Below, in pieces: positions 17,577 through 26,972 of a stretch of 64,000 bases of DNA. Each line of letters opens with the position of its first letter. The first letter of the stretch is position 1. The DNA comes from Rhizobium leguminosarum bv. viciae USDA 2370 (GTDB lineage: Bacteria; Pseudomonadota; Alphaproteobacteria; Rhizobiales; Rhizobiaceae), in NCBI RefSeq assembly GCF_002008365.1, contig NZ_MRDL01000009.1:98747-162746 (forward strand), read 5' to 3'. A program made the translations under genes and the position numbers. The notes beneath the pieces were generated by a model, which saw only the letters and a program-made list of their open reading frames with translations, made no database searches and had not been told where the DNA came from.

Positions 17577-17707
17577 AGCTTGATCCGTTCTACCTGATCG
17601 TCGACGGCGCCGAGTGGATTGCCCGGCTGGTACCGCTTGGCGTCAAGCTGGTGCAGCTGCGCATCAAGGATCGTCGGGAGACTGAACTATCGCAGACCTA
17701 CAAATAA
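17573..17707 (+). pseudogene. thiE: N-terminal fragment of thiamine-phosphate synthase
   Basis: The 44-codon frame [19 protein letters not shown], then LVPLGVKLVQLRIKD, is the start of ThiE, which joins the thiazole and pyrimidine parts of thiamine. It breaks off after RRETELSQ and runs into a stop at 17705. A full ThiE has about 200 residues. It overlaps the thiG remnant by 4 bases. The region from 17137 to 17861 holds no other gene that I can support. Confidence 0.75.
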
Positions 17708-17861
17708 CCTCGCCATGGAGTGCCTCCATCGTGTGAACGGTGAGACCGTATGTTTGATGCACAGAGCGTGGGGCCGGTGATGTCAGAAAAAGTCGCCTGA
17801 CATCCGCTGTCTGCGCGGAACCGGACAATAGATGCTGCATCCACAATAGCTGCCGACGACG

Positions 17862-18338
17862 CTAGAAGGGCAACCTCGCGTTCTCCTTGACTTCCTTCAT
17901 CACGAAGAAGGTGCGCGTCTGGCGCACGCCTGGGAGGGCGATCAGCTTCTGGCCGTGGAGCTTGTTGAAATCGGCCATGTCGCGGACGCGGATTTTCAGG
18001 AGATAGTCGAAATCTCCGGCGACCAAATTGCAGTCCAGTACTTCCTTCAGCTCCATGACCGCGCCCTCAAAGGCACCAAAGCTCTCAGGCGTGGAGCGAT
18101 CCAGTACCACGCCAACCATGACCATCGCGCCGAGGCCTACGGCGCCCGGCGCGACTTCCGCCCGCACGCCGGTAATGTAGCCCTCCTCGAAGAGGCGTTG
18201 AGTTCGCCTGTGGCAAGTTGCAGCACTGACATTCACGCGCTCGGCGAGATCGGCATTGCTGAGCCGGCCCTCCGATTGCAGGGCGCGCAAAATCTTGAGG
18301 TCTATCCTATCGAAATCCTCTGTGGAAGACTCTTTCAT
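17862..18338 (-). CDS. acdR: Lrp/AsnC family regulator of ACC deaminase
   Basis: From MKESSTEDFDRIDLKIL, preceded by GAGGT, the protein has 158 residues with an N-terminal helix-turn-helix (RLSNADLAERVNVSAATCHRRTQRL cut here to NADLAERVNVSAATCH) and a C-terminal RAM ligand domain (VGVVLDRSTPESFGAFEGAV, CNLVAGDFDYLLKIRV). It faces acdS across a 143-base divergent control region, the standard arrangement of AcdR, the leucine-responsive-type activator of acdS. Name given on context and family. Confidence 0.85.
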   Translation of the reverse strand: MKESSTEDFDRIDLKILRALQSEGRLSNADLAERVNVSAATCHRRTQRLFEEGYITGVRAEVAPGAVGLGAMVMVGVVLDRSTPESFGAFEGAVMELKEVLDCNLVAGDFDYLLKIRVRDMADFNKLHGQKLIALPGVRQTRTFFVMKEVKENARLPF

Positions 18339-18481
18339 TTTACCTCGTATTATTGAAGAAGTGGATTCTACCACCGAAAAATTACGCCGATAAAGAAAGC
18401 TTTTAAAGCAAAATTAGAGAGCACCTTTCAAACGATATCTACTAGCCTTCGACCACAAATTCGGCACGGAGGCCCTGATCG

Positions 18482-19501
18482 ATGTCACTGTTGGAAAAGT
18501 TCGAACGCTACCCGCTCACCTTCGGCCCAACGCCGATCGAGCACCTGCCGCGGCTGACTGCGGCGCTGGGCGGCAAGGTCGACATCTATGCCAAGCGCGA
18601 CGACTGCAATTCCGGCCTCGCCATGGGCGGCAATAAGCTCAGGAAGCTCGAATATATCGTGCCCGACGCGATCGCCTCCGGCGCGGATACGCTGGTGTCG
18701 ATCGGTGGGGTCCAGTCGAATCATACCCGCATGGTGGCTGCGACTGCGGCGAAGATCGGCATGAAATGTGTCGTCATCCAGGAGAAATGGGTACCGCACT
18801 ACGATGCGGTCTATGACCGTGTCGGCAATATCCTGATGACGAAACTGATGGGCGCCGACAGCCGGCTGGTCGAGGATGGGTTCGACATCGGCATCCGCAA
18901 GAGCTGGGAGGATGCGATTCAGTCGGTAGAGGATGCGGGCGGCAAGCCCTACGCGATCCCGGCTGGCGCTTCGGTACACAAGTTCGGAGGCCTCGGCTAT
19001 GTCGGCTTCGCCGAGGAAGTCGCGGCACAGGAAAAGGACCTCGGCTTCATCTTCGACTATATCATCGTCTGCGTTGTCACCGGTTCAACCCAGGGCGGAA
19101 TGATCGTCGGCTTTGCCGCACTAGACAGGGCCGACCGGGTGATTGGCATCGATGCCTCGGGCACCCTCCAGCAGACGCGGAATCAGGTGCGGAAGATCGT
19201 CGATGCGACCTCGGAACTCGTGAACCTTGGTCGGTCGGTGCGTGAAGACGAGATCGTCATCAACCCTGACTACGCCTATCCCGCCTATGGAGTGCCCTCG
19301 GAGGAGACCAACGAGGCGATCCGGCTCGCGGCGCGCACCGAGGCGATGATTACCGACCCAGTCTATGAGGGAAAGTCGATGCAGGGGATGATCGATCTCG
19401 CACGCAAGGGCTTCTTCCCCGAGGGCTCGAAGGTGCTGTACGCCCATCTCGGCGGCGCCCCGGCGCTCAACGGCTATAGCTATTACTACAAGGACGGGTG
19501 A
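18482..19501 (+). CDS. acdS: 1-aminocyclopropane-1-carboxylate (ACC) deaminase
   Basis: The 339-residue PLP enzyme matches AcdS in length and motifs: the PLP lysine in [10 protein letters not shown] near residue 51, [11 protein letters not shown], and the two residues that separate AcdS from D-cysteine desulfhydrase, Glu296 in DPVYEGKS and Leu323 in YAHLGG. It splits the ethylene precursor ACC to ammonia and 2-oxobutyrate, lowering plant ethylene during root association. GGAGG precedes the ATG. It pairs with acdR upstream and is followed by IS remnants. Confidence 0.95.
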   Translation: MSLLEKFERYPLTFGPTPIEHLPRLTAALGGKVDIYAKRDDCNSGLAMGGNKLRKLEYIVPDAIASGADTLVSIGGVQSNHTRMVAATAAKIGMKCVVIQEKWVPHYDAVYDRVGNILMTKLMGADSRLVEDGFDIGIRKSWEDAIQSVEDAGGKPYAIPAGASVHKFGGLGYVGFAEEVAAQEKDLGFIFDYIIVCVVTGSTQGGMIVGFAALDRADRVIGIDASGTLQQTRNQVRKIVDATSELVNLGRSVREDEIVINPDYAYPAYGVPSEETNEAIRLAARTEAMITDPVYEGKSMQGMIDLARKGFFPEGSKVLYAHLGGAPALNGYSYYYKDG

Positions 19502-19785
19502 TTGGCACCGTCAGGTTAACCGGCCCGGGTATCGCGTTAAACATAGCTGAATGGCAAGCCGAGCCGATTGTGATCACGCCTCCGCAGTTCGATCTCCAGT
19601 CGATCCGACAGTGAAAACGAATAGTGTCGGATGAGGCTGTCTTCTCGACTGTTATAACGAAAAACTTCCGTGGATCCGCGCACGTTTCCCCAGGGATGAG
19701 ATAACCCCAGCGCGGACCAAACGCATAGACGGCTTAGAACAGCAATTCGCCTTCGGCTTTTGTAACCGCTGGCTAGCATGGCGTC

Positions 19786-19980
19786 TTAGGAAACCCGATG
19801 CGTCTCTTTCCAACTCCGAGCGAGTCTGTCGCAGTACCAATCAAGGATAACGGAGATTCCGTCGTAGCTCGCGGCAGATCGTCGAAGGGTCTCGGCCAAG
19901 GGGCGCGCGATCTCCGCCTGACTGATCTTCTTCTCATGCATCCGCCCAACAACGCGACGTTCGCCCATGCTCAACTGCAC
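19786..19980 (-). pseudogene. Possible IS30-type transposase N-terminal remnant
   Basis: The frame begins MQLSMGERRVVGRMHEKKIS followed by QAEIARPL, which resembles the N-terminal helix-turn-helix of IS30 transposases (ERR...KKIS..EIA..L). After that the sequence no longer fits the family. Only about 30 residues support the call. The stretch 19502-19785 before it has a short leftward open frame without any recognisable content. Confidence 0.35.
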
Positions 19981-20142
19981 AATAGTGCGGGCCGTTCCAT
20001 CCTCCTGAAATCATTGCCGATAATGTCTAAGTTGCATTTGAAAAACGGAATCTGCCGGCATATAACTGTTGCCAGAGCGTCGGGACAACGCCGAGGGATG
20101 GAGACGGCGCATACCACGAAGAAGTGGGCCTTCCGCTCCACG

Positions 20143-20440
20143 CCGCCGGTGAACCCACATTCGTCCCGGAGCCGGTCAAACACCCCGCTTGGCCGTGTGG
20201 CGCTGCTTGCGCGGCACCTTCAGGTCTTCCTCCAGCCAATGCGCGATGGTTGAAACGAACGCATCCAGCTTAGGACGCCGGATCGGCGACTGACGCTGAT
20301 AACCGGGCGGTGTCGAATACAACACCACCTGGGAAACGCTGTCGCGAGATATGTTGAAATGCTTTGCAGCCTAACGCCGGCTCATTCCTTCCGAAACAGC
20401 CAAGCGAACCCTTAGGTACAATTCAACGGTGTAGATCCCC
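20143..20440 (-). pseudogene. IS21-type transposase (IstA) remnant with stop and frameshift
   Basis: Read leftward: YTVELYLRVRLAVSEGMSRR, a stop codon, AAKHFNISRDSVSQVVLYS, then PPGYQRQSPIRRPKLDAF, WLEEDLKVPRKQRHTAKRG and, after a frame change, FDRLRDECGFTGG. This is the N-terminal part of IstA, including its helix-turn-helix. The catalytic core and istB are absent. It shows a past IS21-family insertion next to acdS. Confidence 0.7.
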
Positions 20441-20804
20441 TTGTCCCTCCTGCGTTCAATGCAGAAGGAAGATAGGTGGCCGGATTTTACTCCGCCCCTA
20501 CGGCGAGATTATCGCGCCGTTACCGTGGCCGACTTTTGCACCGGCGCTCTCAAACGTTATCTTCATCTGGTTCACTCGCCGAAGTTTCAGCTTGTACACG
20601 GCGCACCTGAACATCAGTCCGGCGTCTGATCCTTTCGTCTGGTCACCTCCTCAACTCCGATGTCTTCTGTCGCAATTGCGAAGGGGTAGGCGAAGGGGAT
20701 CGGGTTCGCAGGATCGCGCCGTCGGCAATCGGCGCACCCGGCAGCCTTCGCCGGCGCTGTCTATCCTGCACGTGACGAGGAAGGGGGCTGGCCGAGGACG
20801 AACA

Positions 20805-20837
20805 GGCCGGCATCTGCGATCCACGCTGATGCCGGCC
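20805..20837. terminator. Hairpin beyond the betaine importer operon
   Basis: The arms GGCCGGCATC and GATGCCGGCC pair perfectly around a 13-base loop. It lies about 30 bases past the stop of the last leftward gene of the betaine cluster. No T-run follows, so termination is only likely. The stretch 20441-20804 shows no gene I can support. Confidence 0.45.
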
Positions 20838-20867
20838 GAGATGGGCGGAACTTGGCAGGGGAAAAAG

Positions 20868-21212
20868 CTATCCGTGGATATAGGCAGCGGACAACGGTCC
20901 GAGCTCCGCCGAGATCTGTCGCCACCTCGCCGGCTGCGCGCCGGTGCGGGAAATCATCGCTTCGATCAAGCCGGTCGATACCGCATGCTTCAGTTTGGGG
21001 TCAACGCTTCGCATGCCGAGCTCGATCAGCTCGAATACCCTCTGGCGGTCTTCAAGCGATGAAAAACGCTCGGCGATCAGCCATCCCATATCCGAATAGA
21101 GGGCGTGCATGGCGGAGAGATCGATCGGCTGGCCGGTTGTCGATCCTGCTTCCAGGGCCGGCGCCCCAGGGATGTTCTGCGTCAGTTCGGATGTGATTGT
21201 GCTGGTATCCAT
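20868..21212 (-). CDS. Small unassigned protein of the betaine importer cluster
   Basis: The start MDTSTITSELTQNIPGAP gives 114 residues; the longer frame upstream overlaps the HTH gene and is unlikely. The second half is helical (MHALYSDMGWLIAERFSSLEDRQRVF cut here to ALYSDMGWLIAERFSSLE). It lies 49 bases after the HTH gene in the same direction and could be its partner. I recognise no domain. Confidence 0.6.
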   Translation of the reverse strand: MDTSTITSELTQNIPGAPALEAGSTTGQPIDLSAMHALYSDMGWLIAERFSSLEDRQRVFELIELGMRSVDPKLKHAVSTGLIEAMISRTGAQPARWRQISAELGPLSAAYIHG

Positions 21213-21261
21213 CGATGTCGTTCCTTGTCCTGCTGAAATCGTTTGGCGCGGCCGTTGGCCG

Positions 21262-21552
21262 TCAGTCCGGACGAAAGGCAGAAATGTTGTCACTGGTGAT
21301 CCAGGTTGGCCCTTCGCCACGTCCGCTGACGAGCCACGCCAGGCTGACCCCGAGCGCTTCGGCAATCATCACGAGGCGGTCGGGGAAGGGAGCGTCACGG
21401 TCGTTTTCCCAGTCGATCCAGGTGCCTGCCGCGATGCCGATTGCGAGGGCGGCGGCTTCGACCGACAGGCCGTTCGCGTCGCGCGCCAGCGATATCCGGC
21501 CGCCGATGGTGTCGTCAGTCGTGTAGAACGTGTCCGGGCTGTCGATATACAA
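21262..21552 (-). CDS. Small XRE-type helix-turn-helix protein
   Basis: The 96-residue protein contains one XRE helix-turn-helix: SLARDANGLSVEAAALAIG as the first helices, then WIDWENDRDAPFPDRLVMIAEALGVSLAWL. It follows the betaine-binding protein gene by 70 bases and probably controls this cluster in response to osmotic state or substrate. No ligand domain is attached. Confidence 0.75.
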   Translation of the reverse strand: MYIDSPDTFYTTDDTIGGRISLARDANGLSVEAAALAIGIAAGTWIDWENDRDAPFPDRLVMIAEALGVSLAWLVSGRGEGPTWITSDNISAFRPD

Positions 21553-21622
21553 CTGTCGCTCCTGCTCGATCTTGCGAAGATGCTCACCAGCACGATGGCG
21601 CTGGGGAGCATGATGTCGGAGA

Positions 21623-22495
21623 TCAGCCTTCCTCGCCGATCCAGCTCTTCACCTGGTCGGGGTGGTCGGCAATGTACTTGTCGACTGCTTCATCATAGGA
21701 GCTCCGCTGCGCGGTAAACATCGCCGCTTCCAGATCGGGAATCGGCAGCTTCATGCGCGACAGGAAGTCGGCAACCTTGGGATATTCCGACTTGAAGTCC
21801 TTGCGCGCCAGAATGTCGACGTGCTCGGCTTCACCCAGCGACTTTTTCGGGTCGTCGAGGTAGCGCAGCTGGTGCTTGCCGAACATCCAGTGCGGGCTCC
21901 AGGCGGTGGCCACGAACCACTTTTCGCCGCGCACGGCGCGATCGACGGTGGTCAGCATGCCGGCTTCGCTGGAGATCTGCAGCTTGTAGCTGCCCAGCCC
22001 GTAATCCTTCTCAGCCTTCTCCGACAGGCGCGTTAGGCCGGCGCCGGGGTCGATGCCGTGGATGGTGCCGGAGAGCTTCTTCTGGACGTCTTCCTTCTTG
22101 AGATCCTCGATCGAGCCGATCTGGTCTGCGGGAATGTAGTCCGGGACGACCCAGCCGAGCTTGGCGCCGTCATAGACGGTGCCGAGCGTCTCGACCTTCT
22201 CCTTGACCTTGGCATAATAGTCCGCATGGGTCTGCGGCAGCCAGGCCATCATCATCGCATCGAGATCGCCGCGGCCGACACCCTGGTAGAGCGGCGCCAC
22301 GTCTGCCTGCACAAGCTCGACCTTCTGGTTGAGCTTGGTCTCGATCAGCCTGGCAGCGAGCTTAGTGACGAATTCGGCGTCGGACCATGCGGCCCAGCCG
22401 ATCTTCACCGGCTTGGCATCCGCAGCCATGGTCGCTGTGACGGTGCCAACGAGAAGGGCGGCGGCGAGGCCGAGGGTTGCGAGTGTTTTGAACAT
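21623..22495 (-). CDS. Glycine betaine/quaternary amine binding protein of an ABC importer
   Basis: From MFKTLATLGLAAALLVG, preceded by AAAGGAG, the protein has 290 residues and a signal peptide cut after MAA. The mature part IGWAAWSDAEFVTKLAARL, the MMMAWLPQTHADYYAK segment and WSPHWMFGKHQLRYL carry the Trp-rich pattern used to bind quaternary ammonium compounds (OpuAC/ProX type). It would bind glycine betaine, proline betaine or a related compound in the periplasm. It follows the permease gene by 64 bases. Confidence 0.9.
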   Translation of the reverse strand: MFKTLATLGLAAALLVGTVTATMAADAKPVKIGWAAWSDAEFVTKLAARLIETKLNQKVELVQADVAPLYQGVGRGDLDAMMMAWLPQTHADYYAKVKEKVETLGTVYDGAKLGWVVPDYIPADQIGSIEDLKKEDVQKKLSGTIHGIDPGAGLTRLSEKAEKDYGLGSYKLQISSEAGMLTTVDRAVRGEKWFVATAWSPHWMFGKHQLRYLDDPKKSLGEAEHVDILARKDFKSEYPKVADFLSRMKLPIPDLEAAMFTAQRSSYDEAVDKYIADHPDQVKSWIGEEG

Positions 22496-22559
22496 ATGTG
22501 CTCCTTTTGTGAAGGTTCGCATTAGACGGGTCGTTGCCCGCATTGGTCTGACGCGGGGG

Positions 22560-23441
22560 TCAGGCGGTAGCGGTCGCCAGTTCCTCGCGCTCGGTCTTGC
22601 GGAACAGTCCCAGCCAGAAGGCGGCGCGGGGTTTTCCGAGGCTCTGGGTGATCCGGTCGAGAATGACGGCCAGGATGACAACGGCGATACCGCCTTCGAA
22701 GCCGGTGCCGACATCGAGACGCTGGATGCCCGTCAGTACCGTGTTGCCGATGCCACCGGCACCGATCATCGAGGCGATCACCACCATCGACAGCGACAAC
22801 ATGATCGTCTGGTTGATGCCGGCCATGATCGAGGGCAGGGCATTCGGCAACTGCACCTTGAAGAGCAACTGCGTAGCGGTGCAGCCGAAGGCATTGCCGG
22901 CCTCGATGAATTCGCCATCCACCTGGCGGATGCCGAGATTGGTGAGGCGGGCCACCGGTGGCATCGAGAAGATCACCGTGGCGATCGCGCCGGGTACGGC
23001 ACCGAGGCCGAAGAACATCGCGGCCGGGATCAGGTAGACGAAGGCCGGCATGGTCTGCATCAGGTCCAGAACAGGGCGCACGAAGGCGGCGACGGAATCC
23101 TTGCGCGCCATGGAGATGCCGAGCGGCAGGCCGACCAGCATGGCGATCAGCGTCGAGGCGATCACCAGCGATAGTGTCTCCATCATCGGGCCCCAGAGGG
23201 CGATGTGATTGACGAGCAGCAGGCCGAGCGCGGTGAACACCGCAAAGCCGATGCCGACACGCCAGAGCGACAGGATCACGAAGATCGCGATGCCGACAGG
23301 CATGGGGATAGCCAGCAGGGCATTCTGGATGCCATCCGTGACGAAGCCGATGGTCGCGGCGATGGCGTCCAGCAGCGGTGAGAAATTGTCGAGGACGTAA
23401 TTGACGGCAGCGTCGATGCCGTTTCCGATATCGAAGTTCAT
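22560..23441 (-). CDS. ABC importer permease, ProW/OpuAB type
   Basis: The 293-residue membrane protein has six to seven hydrophobic segments and the permease loop AGNAFGCTATQLLFKVQLPNAL cut here to FGCTATQLLFKVQLP, followed by GINQTIMLSLSMVVIASMIG. This is the ProW/OpuAB pattern for osmoprotectant uptake. It starts 22 bases after the ATPase stop. Confidence 0.92.
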   Translation of the reverse strand: MNFDIGNGIDAAVNYVLDNFSPLLDAIAATIGFVTDGIQNALLAIPMPVGIAIFVILSLWRVGIGFAVFTALGLLLVNHIALWGPMMETLSLVIASTLIAMLVGLPLGISMARKDSVAAFVRPVLDLMQTMPAFVYLIPAAMFFGLGAVPGAIATVIFSMPPVARLTNLGIRQVDGEFIEAGNAFGCTATQLLFKVQLPNALPSIMAGINQTIMLSLSMVVIASMIGAGGIGNTVLTGIQRLDVGTGFEGGIAVVILAVILDRITQSLGKPRAAFWLGLFRKTEREELATATA

Positions 23442-23463
23442 AGTATATCCGATGTGTTTGGGG

Positions 23464-24696
23464 TCAGCTGGCGCGATCGAGCGTTTCGAGCAGCGCCGAC
23501 TTGCTGATGGAGCCGATATAGCGGTTGCGATCGCAGACGACGGGTACCGGCCATGGGCTAGCGGCGACCTTGCCGAGCACGTTCGACAAAGGCTCGGAAG
23601 CCGGAATGGCCTGGATCTCGGTCAGGAAAGCGCCGCGATAGGGGTCGGCTGCCTTGGCCCGCATCTTCTCGATCAGCGAAGTTTGGCTGATCATGCCGTG
23701 ATAGGTCTTGTCGCGGCCGAGGATGATCGCGTATTCACGATCGTAGTTCTTCATTCGCTCGAGCGCTGCGGCAGCGGACACGCCTTCGCGCTCGATGATC
23801 GTCACCTGCGACTTGCGGGCAACATCGCCGGCCTTGAAGACATGGGCGACATCGACATTGCGGAAGAACGAGCGAACATAGTCGTTGGCCGGCTGGGTGA
23901 CGATTTCGTCGGGCGTGCCGACCTGCACGACATTGCCGTTCTGCATGATGCAGATCCGGTCGCCGATGCGCATCGCCTCGTCGAGATCGTGGCTGACGAA
24001 AACGATGGTGCGGCTGTGTTCCGACTGCAGGCGAACCAGTTCGTCCTGCATTTCCGTGCGGATCAGCGGGTCGAGGGCCGAGAAGGCTTCGTCCATCAGC
24101 AGGATCGTCGGCTCGCTGGCCAGTGCGCGGGCAAGGCCGACGCGCTGCTTCATGCCACCGGAGAGCTGATCCGGGCGGCTGTCGGCATAGCCATCGAGGC
24201 CGACGGCCTTCAGCGCCGCCAGTGCCTTCTGCTTGCGGCCGGCCTCGCCGACACCGGCGACTTCGAGACCGAAGGCGGCGTTGTTGAGGACCGTGCGGTT
24301 CGGCAACAGTGCAACGGATTGGAAGACCATGCTGATGTCGCGGCGGCGAAGCGCGATCAGCTCGCTGCGCGACATGCCGGTGATGTCGCGGCCATCGATC
24401 TCGATCGATCCGGAACTCGGTTCGATCAGTCGGTTGAGAAGGCGCAGCAGCGTTGATTTGCCGGAGCCCGACAGGCCCATGATCACGAATATCTCGCCGG
24501 CACGAATATCGAAACTGGCGTCGTTGACGCCGATCGAGCAGCCCGTTGCTGCATGAATTTCAGACTTGGTCTTTCCGGCCCGCAGTAGTGCGAAGGCTTT
24601 TTTCGGATGCTCGCCGAAGACTTTGTAGATGTTCTTGAGGCTGATCTTGGTCGTTGCCGATTGTGTCGGCGCGTCTTTTTCAGTTGCAGAATTCAT
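23464..24696 (-). CDS. ABC importer ATPase with CBS domains, ProV/OpuAA type
   Basis: The 410-residue ATPase shows Walker A GLSGSGKST, signature LSGGMKQR, Walker B ILLMDEAFSAL and the D-loop/H-loop VFVSHDLDEAMRIGDRI. A tandem CBS region occupies the last 120 residues, as in ProV and OpuAA, where it senses ionic strength. It is the first gene of the leftward operon. The 290 bases upstream (24697-24989) are AT-rich and probably hold the promoter. Confidence 0.92.
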   Translation of the reverse strand: MNSATEKDAPTQSATTKISLKNIYKVFGEHPKKAFALLRAGKTKSEIHAATGCSIGVNDASFDIRAGEIFVIMGLSGSGKSTLLRLLNRLIEPSSGSIEIDGRDITGMSRSELIALRRRDISMVFQSVALLPNRTVLNNAAFGLEVAGVGEAGRKQKALAALKAVGLDGYADSRPDQLSGGMKQRVGLARALASEPTILLMDEAFSALDPLIRTEMQDELVRLQSEHSRTIVFVSHDLDEAMRIGDRICIMQNGNVVQVGTPDEIVTQPANDYVRSFFRNVDVAHVFKAGDVARKSQVTIIEREGVSAAAALERMKNYDREYAIILGRDKTYHGMISQTSLIEKMRAKAADPYRGAFLTEIQAIPASEPLSNVLGKVAASPWPVPVVCDRNRYIGSISKSALLETLDRAS

Positions 24697-24989
24697 ATAA
24701 TTTGGGCGCCGAGCTCAAGAGGCTAGGCATTCTCCTTTTTTAGCCGATGCTTGTCGAGACGACAGTATTTTCTGTGCATTTCCAAGTGTCGGTTGTGTTT
24801 TCAATGTAGAAAAGCGCTATTGATTTAATCACGTATTTGGCCATCCAAGTATGGCTCTGCCATAATGGCAATCATCGACAGTAACGTCTGCGTTCGGCGC
24901 TTCATATTCCATTCGAAACCAGCGCTTCGGCGGAGGCGTTGAACGTTATGTAGGTGGATATACGCTCGATGTCCATAAAAAAATGAAAT

Positions 24990-25250
24990 TTATTGCCAGC
25001 GGGTCATTGTGATGGCGCAAAAATAGGCTGTTTTGGGCTTCTGCGACCCTGGCGTTGTGCGCGGCTTCGGGTGCATCCAGCGCTTGCGGAACTTCGGGGC
25101 TCCGAAGTCGTCGAGCTCCTGCGCACAGTGCGATAGCTCATGCTCCATGAGGGCGCGGGCCGAGCGTCGCTTGCAGACATCCAGAAGTTGGCATCGATCG
25201 TGATTATGAAATCAGGGACCGACCCGAACACAGCGACGACGCCTTCAAGC
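24990..25250 (-). pseudogene. Phage-type putative metallopeptidase remnant, frameshifted
   Basis: Leftward translation gives VPDFIITIDANFWM and, after a frame change, ALMEHELSHCAQELDDFGAPKF, which carries an HEXXH zinc motif (HELSH). The order matches small phage-associated metallopeptidases. The N-terminus and the part after the motif are missing or altered. It marks a lost prophage segment. Confidence 0.5.
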
Positions 25251-25426
25251 GCAACCTAGTCCGTCAGGGCCCTGGCCAGATCTGCAGCGCGAACTGGTCG
25301 GGCACGGGCGCGACGCCGAAGGACCTCGTAGTAAGGTTTCACAACGATATAGAAGGTGAAGCTTCCTTCACCTTCTCCATTTCCCTGCGCTCGCCTTTTG
25401 CTGTCTTTCGTTATCTTGGAGCATTG

Positions 25427-25687
25427 ATGCGATCCAACCCCAATGCCTTCAGGCTCCAGACGGAGGAGGCCCTTCGGCGGGCGACCGACACATCGATTAT
25501 CAAAGTCACTCGGGGACGATCGCACAACTGCTTTGCCGCCACAGTCTACCGTGGCTCGGCTTATTGCGTCCCAGAGAGGGGCGCCGAAAACACCAAACAA
25601 GTCTTTTCGATCCTCGCCCAGCTTGTTGCGCTCAGCGTTACCCCGGGGACGCTGCCGGTTACAAGTGACGTGCGCCTGATCCAGTAA
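25427..25687 (+). CDS. Unassigned small protein, possibly a fragment
   Basis: The frame encodes 86 residues from MRSNPNAFRLQTEEALRRA to TSDVRLIQ. The second half (SAYCVPERGAENTKQVFSIL, then AQLVALS) looks like a folded domain end. I recall similar C-termini in larger rhizobial proteins, but I cannot name the family. A TTG codon just before the ATG and a weak ribosome site leave the start open. Confidence 0.4.
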   Translation: MRSNPNAFRLQTEEALRRATDTSIIKVTRGRSHNCFAATVYRGSAYCVPERGAENTKQVFSILAQLVALSVTPGTLPVTSDVRLIQ

Positions 25688-26060
25688 GTGGTATGTTTAG
25701 GTGCGCCTTTCGCGATGCTTTGTGACAAGTCGCAACAGTCGGAATACTCGCATAGGCCAGCGGAGCAGCGACCATATTGACTACCGACTACGGTGCCTCC
25801 GTTCAAAGACGCGCCTACCCTGGCGCGGTCGATCCAAGATTGCGTTAAACCATTGCGCCAGTGGAAGCAGCTCGGGCAACTGATACTTTCTTGCTTGATG
25901 GAGTCGCGCGGTAGCCGCACATATAATGGCACTTGCCTCGTCGTCTTGCCCGTGTTCGGCCATTTGTGGTGCGGAAAAATCCTGCGCTTTCTGGCCGCGT
26001 TGGCCGGAGGGCGATGATGCTCGACGTCGAGTTCACCGCCTGCGGCCCGCGCTCCGAGCA
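25688..26060. other. Stretch without a supported gene
   Basis: Open frames exist on both strands but none has a convincing start, ribosome site or recognisable domain. It separates phage debris from the AbiE-like unit. Confidence 0.5.
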
Positions 26061-26972
26061 TCACTTGAACGCAATACCAAGCGCGCTTAAAAACTCGAGC
26101 ATGATGTCATTGACGGCACGCTGGCGCAAAATCCGGGCTTCTCTGATTTCCGTGTCGTCTGCAGCACCTTCAATTTCGAACTGCGCCACGGCAACGTTGC
26201 CTTCGCGCAGGTAGCCTTCGTCTGGCGCCGGATCACAAAAGCGGGTGAGCAAAAGCGTCAGGGCACGTTCGATGACCTCCCGATCGTTGCCTTTCAGAGC
26301 CTCTTGGAATTTGGCGATTGCGCCGGCGAGCCCGCCTTCTCCGTGTTCGAGGCAGTAGACGAGATCGTGCGCATCTTTGCGCTCACGCCGGTGATCAAAG
26401 GCAAACGCCTTGAGGCATGTGAATGCCACGATATCGGCGTAGGGGATGGATTCTGTCGAGCGGCCTTTTTCACCCAACAGATCAGCGGTGACTTCCATCC
26501 GATCGTGGTGCCCGAACACGAGGGACGCGTGAGGGATATTCACCGCAGAAACATTTCCTTCCGTCGGCAGTTCCTGCAATGCGCCACCCCGGAGCTTCGG
26601 ATCGTCTGCCAAGAACTCCAGAATGACGAGAATGCCGTGCTCGGTCATGGTCTGCCAACGCCAGTTGACCTTATTGCCCTTGTCATTTTGCGCACGCTCG
26701 AAACCCATTTTTTTGAGGTTCTGCTCGAGCGTCCGGTATGCCTCTGTGTCGGCGAGGATCGACAGATCGACGACGACATCGATATCACCGGTTCCTGCAT
26801 GAGGCGGGACGTCAGGCGGCCTCTTGGTGACGATGTAGCGCGGTGCAAGCCCACCGACCAGAAAGACGGAATCACGCCAGGGGCCGAGGCCGCTGAAGAG
26901 CGTAACCAGGACGCGCTCGCAGTCGCGGGTAACATCGGCACTGTATTCAGTCAGTATCTGGGGCTTTGTCAT
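26061..26972 (-). CDS. AbiEii-like nucleotidyltransferase (toxin candidate)
   Basis: The 303-residue protein carries a nucleotidyltransferase core: VFLVGGLAPRYIV, then TGDIDVVVDL (the paired-aspartate motif), and an RKDAHDLVYCLEH segment further on. This fits the AbiEii toxin class of type IV toxin-antitoxin systems and related transferases. Its ATG overlaps the stop of the upstream gene by 4 bases, so the two proteins are made together. The antitoxin-like partner is upstream, as in AbiE. Toxicity is an inference; a housekeeping transferase role is not excluded. Confidence 0.7.
   Translation of the reverse strand: MTKPQILTEYSADVTRDCERVLVTLFSGLGPWRDSVFLVGGLAPRYIVTKRPPDVPPHAGTGDIDVVVDLSILADTEAYRTLEQNLKKMGFERAQNDKGNKVNWRWQTMTEHGILVILEFLADDPKLRGGALQELPTEGNVSAVNIPHASLVFGHHDRMEVTADLLGEKGRSTESIPYADIVAFTCLKAFAFDHRRERKDAHDLVYCLEHGEGGLAGAIAKFQEALKGNDREVIERALTLLLTRFCDPAPDEGYLREGNVAVAQFEIEGAADDTEIREARILRQRAVNDIMLEFLSALGIAFK

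Noticed and set aside
20470..20804. Search for the rest of the IS21 element or istB
   Set aside because: No frame on either strand shows the catalytic or ATPase motifs of IS21.
25561..26064. Long leftward frame of 167 codons before the AbiE-like unit
   Set aside because: It overlaps the better rightward frame, lacks a ribosome site and has no domain-like segment.
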